A DNA stretch of 64,000 nucleotides from assembly GCF_002939385.1 (NCBI RefSeq), contig NZ_MULI01000012.1, positions 1-64,000 on the forward strand, written 5' to 3'. The DNA is from Streptomyces sp. MH60. GTDB lineage: Bacteria; Actinomycetota; Actinomycetes; Streptomycetales; Streptomycetaceae. Both the position numbers and the translations under genes were made by a program. Below the pieces are notes generated by a model, which ran no database searches, had not been told where the DNA came from, and saw only the letters and a list, made by a program, of their open reading frames with translations. This document shows positions 1 through 7,519 of this stretch, in pieces; positions within the stretch are counted from its first letter, which is position 1, and the number at the start of each line of letters is the position of its first letter.

Positions 1-60
1 GGTATCAACATATCTGGCGTTGACTTTTGGCACGCTGTTGAGTTCTCAAGGAACGGACGC
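1..60 (-). other. Conserved 5' leader box of a 16S rRNA gene (gene itself lies left of the window)
   Basis: Read on the minus strand, this stretch contains the actinobacterial pre-16S leader sequence: CCTTGAGAACTCAACAGCG, followed by a CGTGCCAAAAGTCAACGCC-like run and GTTGATACC. In Streptomyces this box lies just upstream of mature 16S rRNA and takes part in processing and antitermination. The mature rRNA would start just left of base 1, so no rRNA gene body is annotated. The identification rests on recall of rrn leaders, not on a search. Confidence 0.75.
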
Positions 61-117
61 TTCCTTTGTACTCACCCTCTCGGGCTTTCCTCCGGGCGCT
101 TCCCTTCGGTCTTGCGT

Positions 118-292
118 TTCCGACTCTATCAGATCTTTCCGACCCGATTTCCTCGGTGCTTTCCAGGTTCCCGCTTTCGCGTTTCCCTTTCCGGCGGTTC
201 CGACTCTATCAGACCCTTTCGGCCCTGATTCCCCGTCAGCAGGGGTTGTCTCCGCGGCCCTTGGGCCGTTTCAACGAGGTGAGACTCTAGCG
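118..292 (-). promoter_or_regulatory. Tandem promoter repeats of the leftward rRNA operon
   Basis: On the minus strand the 16-mer TCTGATAGAGTCGGAA occurs twice (118-133 and 198-213). A third, weaker copy carries the same TAGAGT core (284-289). The cores are 80 and 81 bp apart. Each TAGAGT resembles a -10 hexamer; good TTGACA-type -35 hexamers are not obvious. Streptomyces rrn operons are known to have several tandem promoters, so these are most likely successive rrn promoters. I see no gene in the remaining 293-548, only GC-rich sequence with a short inverted repeat near 440-456. Confidence 0.6.
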
Positions 293-548
293 GACTCCCG
301 GCTCCCGAGCTAATCGGGGCCGCGTTCATTCGAACGTGGATTCCTCATTCCGTTAATACGCGCACCGACAGAACGACGACGCCGACAACGCGACGGTTCG
401 TCGAAGAGTGGTGGGTACTTGCGGAATCACTGTCCGGGGACCGACCGGGGTCGGCGCTCACGTCGGACAACTCGGAGAACACTAGGAGTGCGGGGCGGTC
501 GTGTCAAATCCCGCGCGGGGCGGGCTGCGCAGGCGTACGGTGGGGCTC

Positions 549-590
549 GTGACGACGCGTACGTGTACCCAGCTCTGGCGGGCCGCCTGA
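549..590 (+). CDS. trpS leader peptide (13 residues, one Trp codon)
   Basis: A short GTG-initiated frame encodes MTTRTCTQLWRAA. A single Trp codon (576-578) lies three codons before the TGA stop (588-590). A GGTGGGG run lies a few bases upstream as a possible ribosome site. The Trp codon sits directly in front of alternative RNA hairpins that precede the Trp-tRNA synthetase gene. This is the arrangement of a ribosome-mediated attenuator in which charged tRNA-Trp level sets ribosome position. I recall such control being reported for the auxiliary trpS of S. coelicolor. The frame is very short, so the call depends on this context. Confidence 0.65.
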   Translation: MTTRTCTQLWRAA

Positions 591-645
591 CGGCGGCCGT
601 ACACACGTATGCACTCGACGGCCGCCGCTTCGGCGGCCGTTCTCG
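581..645 (+). promoter_or_regulatory. Trp attenuator with mutually exclusive hairpins upstream of trpS
   Basis: Three pairings are possible. First, GGCCGCC (581-587) pairs with GGCGGCC (592-598) around the leader stop codon. Second, GGCGGCCGT (592-600) pairs with ACGGCCGCC (618-626). Third, ACGGCCGCCG (618-627) pairs with CGGCGGCCGT (631-640). A ribosome stalled at the Trp codon (576-578) would cover the first arm, favour the second pairing and prevent the third, terminator-like hairpin. With Trp-tRNA available the ribosome proceeds and the terminator forms. The U-tract after the last stem is weak (TTCTCGTAT). Confidence 0.65.
618..640 (+). terminator. Terminator stem of the trpS attenuator
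   Basis: A perfect 10-bp GC-only stem with a 3-nt CTT loop is followed by a short T/C-rich run. It is the last of three alternative hairpins between the leader peptide and trpS. High-GC actinobacteria often use strong stems with poor U-tracts. Confidence 0.6.
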
Positions 646-705
646 TATCTCCCTCCAGGAGGGGCGGCCGGCGGGTGGCGGCGGCCCTGACCAGGAGGTG
701 GAGAG

Positions 706-1716
706 ATGACACGGGTCTTCAGTGGGGTCAAGCCGACCGGGCACCTGACGCTGGGGAACTATCTGGGAGCCATGCGGCGGTGGGCCGCGGTGGACCAGCA
801 CCGGTCGGACGCGTTGTTCTGCGTCGTCGACCTGCACGCGCTGACCGTGGACCACGATCCGGCGCGGGTGCGCAGACTCAGCCGGCAGGCGGCGTCGCTG
901 TTGCTGGCGGCGGGGCTCGATCCCGAGCTGTGCACCGTGTTCGTGCAGAGTCACGTGGACGAGCACGCGCGGCTGTCGTACGTACTGGAGTGTGTGGCGA
1001 CCGACGGCGAGATGCGGCGGATGATCCAGTACAAGGAGAAGGCCGCGCGGGAGCGGGAGCGCGGGGGGAGTGTGCGGCTGTCGCTGCTGACGTACCCGGT
1101 GCTGATGGCGGCCGACATCCTGGCGTACGGGACGGACGAGGTGCCGGTCGGGGACGACCAGACCCAGCATGTGGAGCTGGCGCGGAATCTCGCGGTGCGG
1201 TTCAACCAGCGGTACGGGCACACGTTCGTGGTGCCGCGGGTGACCAGTCCGGCGGTGGCGGCGCGGGTCATGAATCTGCAGGAGCCCGCTTCGAAGATGG
1301 GCAAGAGCGACGACGTCGGGCCGGGGATCGTCTATCTGCTGGACGAGCCGGACGTGGCGCGGAAGAAGGTCGTGCGGGCCGTGACCGACAGCGGGCGGGA
1401 CGTCGTGTACGACCGGGAGGAGCGGCCGGGGCTCGCCAATCTGCTGGAGATCCTCGCCGCCTGCACGGGTGGTGACCCCGCGGAGCTGGCGGGTGGGTAC
1501 GACTCGTACGGCGCGCTGAAGAAGGACACCGCGGAGGCGGTCGTCGAGGTGCTGCGGCCCGTGCGGGAGCGGCATCAGGAGCTGTGCGCCGACCCCGGCT
1601 ATGTCGAGGGCGTGCTCCGGGAGGGGGCCGAGAAGGCGCGGGCGATGGCGCGGCCGACCGTGGACGCCGCTTACCGGGCGATCGGGCTGCTGCCCCCGGT
1701 GAACGCGGCCCGGTAG
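706..1716 (+). CDS. trpS: Tryptophanyl-tRNA synthetase (auxiliary, indolmycin-resistance type)
   Basis: A 336-residue class I aminoacyl-tRNA synthetase that charges tRNA-Trp in the cytoplasm. The HIGH-type motif is GHLTLGN near residues 12-18, and the KMSKS-type loop reads KMGKS near 198-202. The length is normal for bacterial TrpRS. The ATG follows a strong AGGAGGT site 8 bases upstream. An attenuator with a Trp-containing leader peptide lies in front, so expression probably rises when Trp-tRNA is scarce or the housekeeping enzyme is inhibited. In S. coelicolor the synthetase in this chromosomal position is, to my knowledge, the second, indolmycin-resistant TrpRS. That assignment is by position and leader, not by resistance residues. 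The 3' end overlaps the next gene by 46 bp, convergent. Confidence 0.93.
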   Translation: MTRVFSGVKPTGHLTLGNYLGAMRRWAAVDQHRSDALFCVVDLHALTVDHDPARVRRLSRQAASLLLAAGLDPELCTVFVQSHVDEHARLSYVLECVATDGEMRRMIQYKEKAARERERGGSVRLSLLTYPVLMAADILAYGTDEVPVGDDQTQHVELARNLAVRFNQRYGHTFVVPRVTSPAVAARVMNLQEPASKMGKSDDVGPGIVYLLDEPDVARKKVVRAVTDSGRDVVYDREERPGLANLLEILAACTGGDPAELAGGYDSYGALKKDTAEAVVEVLRPVRERHQELCADPGYVEGVLREGAEKARAMARPTVDAAYRAIGLLPPVNAAR

Positions 1717-2684
1717 GCGCGGGGGCTGGTGGCGAGGCGCGCAGCGAAGTGCTGGCGCATCGTGACCTCGCTGCCGAAGCCCGCGCGGCGGGCGACCTCG
1801 GGGATGGGCAGGTCGGTGCGTTCGAGGAGCTTCTGGGCCGCGGCGATCCGCTGGTCCAGGAGCCAGCGCAGCGGCGTGGTGCCGGTGGCCGCCGCGAAGT
1901 GCCGGGCGAAGGAGCGCGGGGACATGCCGGCGCGGGCGGCCAGGTCGGCGACGGTGAGGGGCTCGTCGAGGTGGCGCAGGGCGTGTTCGCGGACGTCGGC
2001 GAGGGTGTCGGCGTCTCGGTCCGCGGGGTGGGTGGGGTGCTCGATGAACTGGGCCTGGGTGCCGGTACGGAAGGGCGCGGTGACCATCGAGCGGGCGATG
2101 GTGGCGGCGGCCTCGGCACCGTGGGCCAGGCGGACCAGGTGGAGGCAGAGGTCGATGCCCGCTGCCGTGCCGGCGGCGGTCCAGATGTTGTCGTCCTCGA
2201 TGAAGAGGGCATCGGGCACGACGGTGACCCGGGGGTGGTGGGTGCGCAGGAGGTCGAGCAGCCGCCAGTGGGTGATGGCGCGGCGGCCGTCGAGCAGGCC
2301 GGCCTGGGCGAGGGTGAAGGCCCCTCCGCACAGGGCGGCGACGGTGGTGCCGCGGGCGTGGGCGCGGCGGAGCGCGGCGAGGACCGGGGCGGGTGCCGGG
2401 GTGAGGTGGTCGTCGAGGCCGGGGACGACGACGAGGTCGGCCTCCGCCAGCCAGTCGAGGGGGCGGTCGGGGTGGAGGGCGAGGCCGCCGCGCATCGGGA
2501 CGGTGGCGGTGCCGTCGGCGGCGACGCGGCGCAGCTCGAAGGCGGGGGCGCCGCGGTCGGTGCGGTCGGTGCCCCAGACCTCGGTGATGACGGCGACGTC
2601 GAAGGCCCGGATGCCGGGGAAGGCGAGGAGGGCGACGCGGTAGGGGGCCGGTGCCGTTGCCGCGGCTGTGTCCGTCGTCGCCAT
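1671..2684 (-). CDS. GlxA-type AraC-family regulator with DJ-1/PfpI domain
   Basis: A 337-residue transcription regulator. Residues about 10-190 form a DJ-1/PfpI (class I glutamine amidotransferase-like) domain with the nucleophile-elbow motif AALCGGAFTLAQAGLLDG, here presumably a ligand or redox sensor rather than an enzyme. The C-terminal 110 residues hold two AraC/XylS helix-turn-helix motifs (LTVADLAARAGMSPRSFARHF and IPEVARRAGFGSEVTMRQHF). The start at ATGGCGACG is chosen because the upstream extension is low-complexity and non-homologous in look. The gene is divergent from the isochorismatase-like hydrolase 74 bp away, its most likely target. Confidence 0.85.
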   Translation of the reverse strand: MATTDTAAATAPAPYRVALLAFPGIRAFDVAVITEVWGTDRTDRGAPAFELRRVAADGTATVPMRGGLALHPDRPLDWLAEADLVVVPGLDDHLTPAPAPVLAALRRAHARGTTVAALCGGAFTLAQAGLLDGRRAITHWRLLDLLRTHHPRVTVVPDALFIEDDNIWTAAGTAAGIDLCLHLVRLAHGAEAAATIARSMVTAPFRTGTQAQFIEHPTHPADRDADTLADVREHALRHLDEPLTVADLAARAGMSPRSFARHFAAATGTTPLRWLLDQRIAAAQKLLERTDLPIPEVARRAGFGSEVTMRQHFAARLATSPRAYRAAFTGGSSPIAR

Positions 2685-2758
2685 GGTGGCAGTAAACCAT
2701 CGATCGCTGACTTTCAGACCGCTGGGGCGGTTGCTCTCCGGGCGGCACGATCGGGGGC

Positions 2759-3340
2759 ATGGACATCGCTGAGAACGCCGCACTGGTGGTCGTGGACGTG
2801 CAGAAGGGCTTCGAGGAGCTCGGCTTCTGGGGTACGCGCAACAACCCGGGGGCGGACGACAACATCGCCGCGCTCATCGACGCCTGGCAGTCGAGCGGGC
2901 GGCCGGTCGTCTTCGTGCGGCACGACTCGGTGAAGGCCGAATCGCCGTTGCGGACGGGGTACGAGGGCAACGGGTTCAAGGAGTACGTGGAACAGCGGCG
3001 CGGGAAGGGGGGCGGTGCCGAGCTGCTGGTCACGAAGAGCGTGAACTCGGCGTTCCTCGGTGCGCCGGACCTGGGCGCCTGGCTGCGGGCGGCGGGGATC
3101 TCGCAGCTCGTGCTCGCCGGGATCCAGACGAACATGTGCGTCGAGACGACGGCACGGATGGGCGGGAACCTCGGGTACGACGTGGTGGTCCCGTGGGACG
3201 CGACGTACACCTTCGGCCTGGAGGGGCCCTTCGGCTGGCGGCAGAGCGCGGACGAGCTGGCGCGCGCGTCGGCGGTGTCGCTGCACGGGGGCGGGTTCGC
3301 CCGGGTGGTGATGACGGAGGAGGTGCTGGCCGGATGCTGA
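2759..3340 (+). CDS. Isochorismatase-family cysteine hydrolase
   Basis: A 193-residue alpha/beta hydrolase of the isochorismatase/nicotinamidase superfamily. The catalytic Asp is in ALVVVDVQKGF, and the nucleophilic Cys is in the conserved GIQTNMCVETTAR segment (Cys about 125) after the usual cis-peptide region. The length is typical. The substrate cannot be read from sequence; amidases and isochorismatases share this fold. It is divergently transcribed from the GlxA-type regulator, a common pairing in which the regulator controls the hydrolase. Confidence 0.85.
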   Translation: MDIAENAALVVVDVQKGFEELGFWGTRNNPGADDNIAALIDAWQSSGRPVVFVRHDSVKAESPLRTGYEGNGFKEYVEQRRGKGGGAELLVTKSVNSAFLGAPDLGAWLRAAGISQLVLAGIQTNMCVETTARMGGNLGYDVVVPWDATYTFGLEGPFGWRQSADELARASAVSLHGGGFARVVMTEEVLAGC

Positions 3341-3406
3341 GCGGCGTGCGGTGAGCCTCGTGGGGGCGGGGCTCGTCCAGGTCGCCGGGTCCGGTTCGGC
3401 GGTGCG

Positions 3407-4219
3407 TCAGTCCTTGGTGCCGGAGGCCAGTTCGCGGCTGCGGTCGCGGGCGGCCTCCAGGGCGGCGATGAGGGCGGCGCGGACGCCGTGGTTCTCCAGC
3501 TCGCGGATGGCGTTGATGGTGGTGCCGGCGGGGGACGTGACGTTCTCGCGGAGCTTGACCGGGTGCTCGCCGCTGTCGCGGAGCATCTTCGCGGCGCCGA
3601 TCGCGGACTGGACGATCAGGTCGTGGGCCTTGTCGCGGGGCAGGCCGAGGAGGATGCCGGCGTCGGTCATGGCCTCGACCAGGTAGAAGAAGTACGCCGG
3701 TCCCGAGCCGGAGAGGGCGGTGCAGGCGTCCTGCTGGGACTCGGGGACGCGGAGGGTCTTGCCGACGGCACCGAAGATCTCCTCGGTGTGGGTCAGGTGG
3801 GCCGCGGTCGCGTGGGTGCCGGCCGAGATCACGGACATGGCCTCGTCGACGAGGGCCGGGGTGTTCGTCATGACGCGGACGACCGGGGTGCCGGGGGCGA
3901 GGCGCTCCTCGAAGAACGAGGTGGGGATGCCCGCCGCGCCGCTGATGACCAGGCGGTCGGCCGGGACGTGCGGGGCGAGTTCGTCGAGGAGGGCGCCCAT
4001 GTCCTGGGGCTTGACCGTGAGGATCAGGGTGTCGGCGGTCTTGGCGGCCTCGGCGTTGGTGACCGGGGTGACTCCGTGGCGGGCGCGGAGTTCCTCGGCC
4101 CGCTCCCGGCGGCGGGCGGTGACCAGGAGGTCGGCGGGGGCCCAGCCGGCGCCGATCATGCCGCTGAGGAGGGCTTCGCCGATCTTGCCGGTGCCGAGGA
4201 CTGCGACTTTCTGGGTCAT
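3407..4219 (-). CDS. proC: Pyrroline-5-carboxylate reductase
   Basis: A 270-residue enzyme of proline biosynthesis that reduces 1-pyrroline-5-carboxylate to L-proline with NAD(P)H. The N-terminal Rossmann motif VAVLGTGKIGEALLSGM is intact, as is the C-terminal signature region (residues about 215-245) with VTSPAGTT. The start MTQKVAVLG is chosen because the fold begins there; an in-frame ATG 14 codons upstream would add a poorly conserved tail. The gene stands alone, followed by its own intergenic repeat rather than an operon partner. Confidence 0.93.
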   Translation of the reverse strand: MTQKVAVLGTGKIGEALLSGMIGAGWAPADLLVTARRRERAEELRARHGVTPVTNAEAAKTADTLILTVKPQDMGALLDELAPHVPADRLVISGAAGIPTSFFEERLAPGTPVVRVMTNTPALVDEAMSVISAGTHATAAHLTHTEEIFGAVGKTLRVPESQQDACTALSGSGPAYFFYLVEAMTDAGILLGLPRDKAHDLIVQSAIGAAKMLRDSGEHPVKLRENVTSPAGTTINAIRELENHGVRAALIAALEAARDRSRELASGTKD

Positions 4220-4332
4220 GGGTTCGGTGCCCTTCGGAGTGTGCGCGTCGTCCGGGGTCATCCTCGCATTGCGGGTGGGGGTGGGGGTGGTGCGTCCAGT
4301 CCGCGGGACGCGGGTGGGGGGCGGTGCGGGGT

Positions 4333-4358
4333 CCTCAAGCGCCGGACGGGCTGGTTGA
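4333..4358. repeat. Streptomyces-type intergenic repeat (CAAGCGCCGGACGGGCTGG)
   Basis: The sequence CCTCAAGCGCCGGACGGGCTGG, directly after the ABC permease stop codon, belongs to a short motif that I recall as recurring between genes in Streptomyces genomes. It can form a small stem and may act as a transcript 3' end. No other copy is in this window. The function is inferred. Confidence 0.4.
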
Positions 4359-5159
4359 TCATGTCGTGCGGCGCTTCAAGGTCGCCGCTCCCAGAGCCAG
4401 GACCAGCAGGGCGCAGCCGGCGACGATCAGGGCGTCGCGTACGAAGGCGGTGGTCATGTCGGTGTGGCGCAGGACCTCGTTCATGCCGTCCACCGCGTAG
4501 GACATGGGCAGCACGTCGGAGACGGCCTCCAGGGCCGGGTGCATGTTGTCGCGCGGGGTGAAGAGGCCGCAGAGGAGGAGCTGGGGGAAGATCACCGCCG
4601 GCATGAACTGGACCGCCTGGAATTCCGAGGCCGCGAAGGCCGAGACGAAGAGGCCGAGCGCGGTGCCCAGGAGGGCGTCGAGCAGGGCGACCAGGAGGAG
4701 GAGCCAGGGGCTGCCCGTCACGTCCAGGCCCAGGAACCAGACCGCGAGGCCGGTGGCGAGGGCCGACTGGACGATGGCGAGGACGCCGAAGGCGAGGGCG
4801 TAGCCGGCGATGAGGTCGCCCTTGCCGAGCGGCATGGCGAGGAGGCGTTCGAGGGTGCCGGAGGTGCGCTCGCGCAGCGTCGCGATGGACGTGACCAGGA
4901 ACATCGTGATCAGCGGGAAGATGCCGAGGAGCGAGGCGCCGATGTTGTCGAAGGTGCGCGGGCTGCCGTCGAAGACGTAGCGCAGCAGGAAGAGCATCAC
5001 GCAGGGGATCAGCATCAGGAGCGCGATGGTGCGGGGGTCGTGGCTCAGCTGGCGCAGGACCCGGGTCGCGGTGGCCGTGGTGCGGGGGAGGCTGAGGGGG
5101 CGGGTGGGCGCCGGGGTGAGGGTGGGCGCAGCCGCCGCGGGGGCCGTGGGCGTGGTCAT
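4359..5159 (-). CDS. ABC-2 type exporter permease
   Basis: A 266-residue integral membrane protein. After a Pro/Ala/Thr-rich N-terminus there are about six hydrophobic segments (first near residues 48-62, LLMLIPCVMLFLL) and the ABC-2 hallmark ATLRERTSGTLERLLAMPL near residues 95-113. Together with the ATPase encoded just upstream it forms a drug- or lipid-type exporter. Its ATG overlaps the ATPase stop codon (ATGA), which indicates translational coupling. The substrate is unknown; DrrB-like drug export is the closest family resemblance. Confidence 0.88.
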   Translation of the reverse strand: MTTPTAPAAAAPTLTPAPTRPLSLPRTTATATRVLRQLSHDPRTIALLMLIPCVMLFLLRYVFDGSPRTFDNIGASLLGIFPLITMFLVTSIATLRERTSGTLERLLAMPLGKGDLIAGYALAFGVLAIVQSALATGLAVWFLGLDVTGSPWLLLLVALLDALLGTALGLFVSAFAASEFQAVQFMPAVIFPQLLLCGLFTPRDNMHPALEAVSDVLPMSYAVDGMNEVLRHTDMTTAFVRDALIVAGCALLVLALGAATLKRRTT

Positions 5160-5983
5160 CGGGTGGTCTCCTTCGTGCGGGCCGCCGCCTTGGCCTTCGC
5201 CTCGTCGACCAGGTGGAGGAAGGCCTCCTCGACCGTCTCGGAGCCGGTACGGGTGCGCAGGGCGTCGGGGGTGTCGTCGGCGAGGACCTCGCCCTCGCGC
5301 ATCAGGAGCAGCCGGTGGCAGCGCTCGGCCTCGTCCATGACGTGGGAGGAGACGAGGAGGGTGGCGCCGCGGCCGGCGGCGATGGAGTGGAAGAGGGCCC
5401 ACAGGTCCCGGCGGAGTACGGGGTCGAGGCCGACCGTGGGTTCGTCGAGGACCAGGAGTTCGGGGGCGCCGAGGAGGGCGACGGCGAGGGAGACGCGGCT
5501 GCGCTGGCCGCCGGAGAGGTTGCCGGCCAGGGCATCGGCGCGGGTGGTGAGGTCGACGTCGGCGATGACCCGGGTGACGTCCTCGCGGCGGCGGTCGGCG
5601 GCCGCCCGGCCGGGGTCGAGGATCTCGGCGAAGTAGTCCAGGTTCTGGCGGACGGTCAGGTCGTCGAAGACGGACGGGGCCTGGGTGACGTAGCCGACGC
5701 GGGTGCGCAGGGCCGGGTGGCCGGCCGGGCGGCCGAGGACGTGCAGGGTGCCGGTGACCTTGGACTGGGTGCCGACGACCGACCGCATCAGGGTGGACTT
5801 GCCGCAGCCGGAGGGGCCGAGGAGGCCGGTGATGCGGCCGCGCGGGACGGTGAAGCCGAGGCCCCGCAGGACGGTGCGGGTACCGCGGACGACGGTGAGG
5901 TCTTCGGCGTGGACGGCGGGCGGGGCGGGGTCGTCGCCGTGGCCCCCGGGTGGCCGGGAGGAGTGTTCCGGCAAGTAATTCAT
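5156..5983 (-). CDS. ABC exporter ATP-binding subunit
   Basis: About 275 residues. The Walker A motif is GPSGCGKST, the signature LSGGQRSR, and Walker B LLVLDEPTVGLDP, with the switch His in LLVSSHVMDEAERC. This is the ATPase of a two-component ABC-2 exporter, coupled by ATGA overlap to the permease. Two adjacent ATGs (5986 and 5983) are possible starts; a GGGAGG site lies upstream. A perfect 8-bp inverted repeat covers the start codons and the putative -10, so the operon is probably repressed by a local-acting regulator encoded elsewhere. Confidence 0.88.
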   Translation of the reverse strand: MNYLPEHSSRPPGGHGDDPAPPAVHAEDLTVVRGTRTVLRGLGFTVPRGRITGLLGPSGCGKSTLMRSVVGTQSKVTGTLHVLGRPAGHPALRTRVGYVTQAPSVFDDLTVRQNLDYFAEILDPGRAAADRRREDVTRVIADVDLTTRADALAGNLSGGQRSRVSLAVALLGAPELLVLDEPTVGLDPVLRRDLWALFHSIAAGRGATLLVSSHVMDEAERCHRLLLMREGEVLADDTPDALRTRTGSETVEEAFLHLVDEAKAKAAARTKETTR

Positions 5984-5995
5984 CATGTGATGAAT
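5978..5995. promoter_or_regulatory. Operator-like inverted repeat over the ABC exporter start
   Basis: ATTCATCA-TG-TGATGAAT has two perfect 8-bp arms. It is strikingly AT-rich for this genome and lies exactly over the exporter start codons. On the minus strand a TTGACG about 20 bases upstream of TATTCA gives a candidate promoter whose -10 is inside the repeat. This suits a dimeric repressor. No regulator gene is adjacent to the exporter operon. Confidence 0.6.
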
Positions 5996-6038
5996 AGTCC
6001 TCCCGGGTGCCCGTGGCGTCAAGGGCCGCCGAGCGTCC

Positions 6039-6857
6039 TCACGTTTCGGGGGTCCGGGCGACGAGGAGGTGGACGTCGTACGTCTCCTCGACGCGTCCGG
6101 TCGGGAAGGCGGCCAGCAGGTGGCGGCGCTCCTCGGCGAAGAAGGCCGCGGCGCGTTCCTCGGTGTCGGTCAGGAAGACCGAGTGGCTGCCGAGGTTGGC
6201 CAGGTGGGTGTCGAGGGGGACGCGGCGGCTCCAGCGGACCTCTCGGTGGACGAAGCCGAGCGTGCCGGTGGGGTCGGCGAAGCGGGCGTCGAAGTCCCGC
6301 TTCTCGGCGGAGAGGTTCAGGTGCGCGAAGTGCCGGTCGACGCGCCGCGCCGACTCCGCGATCCACGGCACGTCGTGGGCGTCGGTGTTCCACCACAGCG
6401 CCAGCGCGCCGCCCGGACGCAACACGCGCAGCGCCTCCGGGACGGCCAGGGCGGGGTCGGTCCAGTGCCAGGCCTGGGCGTAGGTGAGCAGGTCGGCGCG
6501 GTGGCCGGCGAGGGGCAGGGCGTCGCCGTTGCCGCGGACCACGGGCACGCCGGGGAGGGTGCGGCGGAACTCGGTGGCCATGCCGGCGCCGGGTTCCACG
6601 GCGATCACGTCGGCGCCGCGCTCGTGCAGGCGGGCGGTGGCGAGGCCCGTGCCGGCGCCGACGTCCACGACGCGGGCGCCCTTGAGGGGGCGGCCGGTCA
6701 GCTCCTCCAGCGCGTCGAAGAGGGCGGGCGGGTAGGAGGGCCGGTTGGCGGCGTACTGGGCGGCGGCGGCGTTGAAGGAGTGCGCGCGGGCGCTGTGGTG
6801 GGCCCGCGCGGGGGTGGTCGCGGCGGCCGGGTCGTCCGGGGTCAGCGGTGTCGTCAT
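6039..6857 (-). CDS. Class I SAM-dependent methyltransferase
   Basis: A 272-residue soluble methyltransferase. The SAM-binding motif I is VVDVGAGTGLATARL near residues 64-78, with the acidic end of strand two at IAVEPG and a post-II AQAWHWTDP motif. The AQAWHW signature is typical of the UbiE/YcgJ-like group acting on small molecules. The start codon was picked at ATGACGACACC, as the upstream extension is Arg/Pro-rich. The substrate is not predictable. It lies just upstream of the ABC exporter on the same strand, with the exporter's own promoter between them. Confidence 0.85.
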   Translation of the reverse strand: MTTPLTPDDPAAATTPARAHHSARAHSFNAAAAQYAANRPSYPPALFDALEELTGRPLKGARVVDVGAGTGLATARLHERGADVIAVEPGAGMATEFRRTLPGVPVVRGNGDALPLAGHRADLLTYAQAWHWTDPALAVPEALRVLRPGGALALWWNTDAHDVPWIAESARRVDRHFAHLNLSAEKRDFDARFADPTGTLGFVHREVRWSRRVPLDTHLANLGSHSVFLTDTEERAAAFFAEERRHLLAAFPTGRVEETYDVHLLVARTPET

Positions 6858-6934
6858 ACGGCCATGGTGGCCGGGCCGGCCCGGACGGGGCGGGGGTTCT
6901 CGGGAGCGCCGTGGGCGGCGGGCTCCCACTCGGG

Positions 6935-7438
6935 TTACTTCCCGCGGCGCTTCCGCGACGGGTTGCCCGAGCGGCGGACGGTGCGCTTCTCGTACTCCTC
7001 GCGCGCCTTCTCGTACTCCTCGCGGTGCAGTTTCTCGCCCGGCGCCTCGGTGAAGGTGCGGCAGAAGTAGGCGAGGAGGGAGCCGACGAAGCCGATGGCG
7101 AGCAGGCCGCGCATGGAGGCCTGGCGGTCGGGGTCGGGCCGGCTGGTGAAGCCGGACCAGGTGTGGCGGAAGGCCAGGGCGCTGCAGATCGCGAACATCA
7201 CGATCATCAGCAGCGAGACGAAGCTGCCGATGTCGGCGATCTGGAGGCCCTGGTAGGCGACGCGGAGCACGAAGCAGGCGGCGGCCGCCACGGCGAGGGA
7301 GCCCACGGCGAGCCCCACCCGGCGGGCGGTGTAACCGTGGTCGTGGTCCACCCAGGTCGTGCCGTAGAACCGGAGGGGTTCGGGGCGGGGGCCCGCGGGG
7401 ATGTCCGGGCTGCCGTTCTTGCCGTTCTCTGCGCTCAC
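6935..7438 (-). CDS. Small integral membrane protein with charged C-terminal tail
   Basis: About 167 residues. Three or four hydrophobic segments can be seen (roughly residues 38-58, 65-88 and 108-125), followed by a strongly charged tail rich in EEYEKAREEYEK repeats and basic residues. This is probably a cytoplasmic, coiled or helical extension. A GTG start (VSAENGKNG) is preferred to an upstream ATG that would add a Pro/Arg-rich leader. I do not recognise a family with a known function. Confidence 0.7.
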   Translation of the reverse strand: MSAENGKNGSPDIPAGPRPEPLRFYGTTWVDHDHGYTARRVGLAVGSLAVAAAACFVLRVAYQGLQIADIGSFVSLLMIVMFAICSALAFRHTWSGFTSRPDPDRQASMRGLLAIGFVGSLLAYFCRTFTEAPGEKLHREEYEKAREEYEKRTVRRSGNPSRKRRGK

Positions 7439-7519
7439 GGGTCGATTATGGCGCCGGTGCGGCGCGGGCCCCGGGCGGGCCCGGCACACCGGACGAGGCG
7501 CGTGGGGCGAGCGGTGCGA

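Noticed and set aside
1..300. A 16S rRNA gene
   Set aside because: Only the leader is present; the gene body lies beyond the left edge.
427..3210. A 927-residue minus-strand open frame
   Set aside because: It runs antisense to trpS and out of frame with the regulator and hydrolase genes; its translation is Pro/Arg-rich without any domain, as expected of a high-GC shadow frame.
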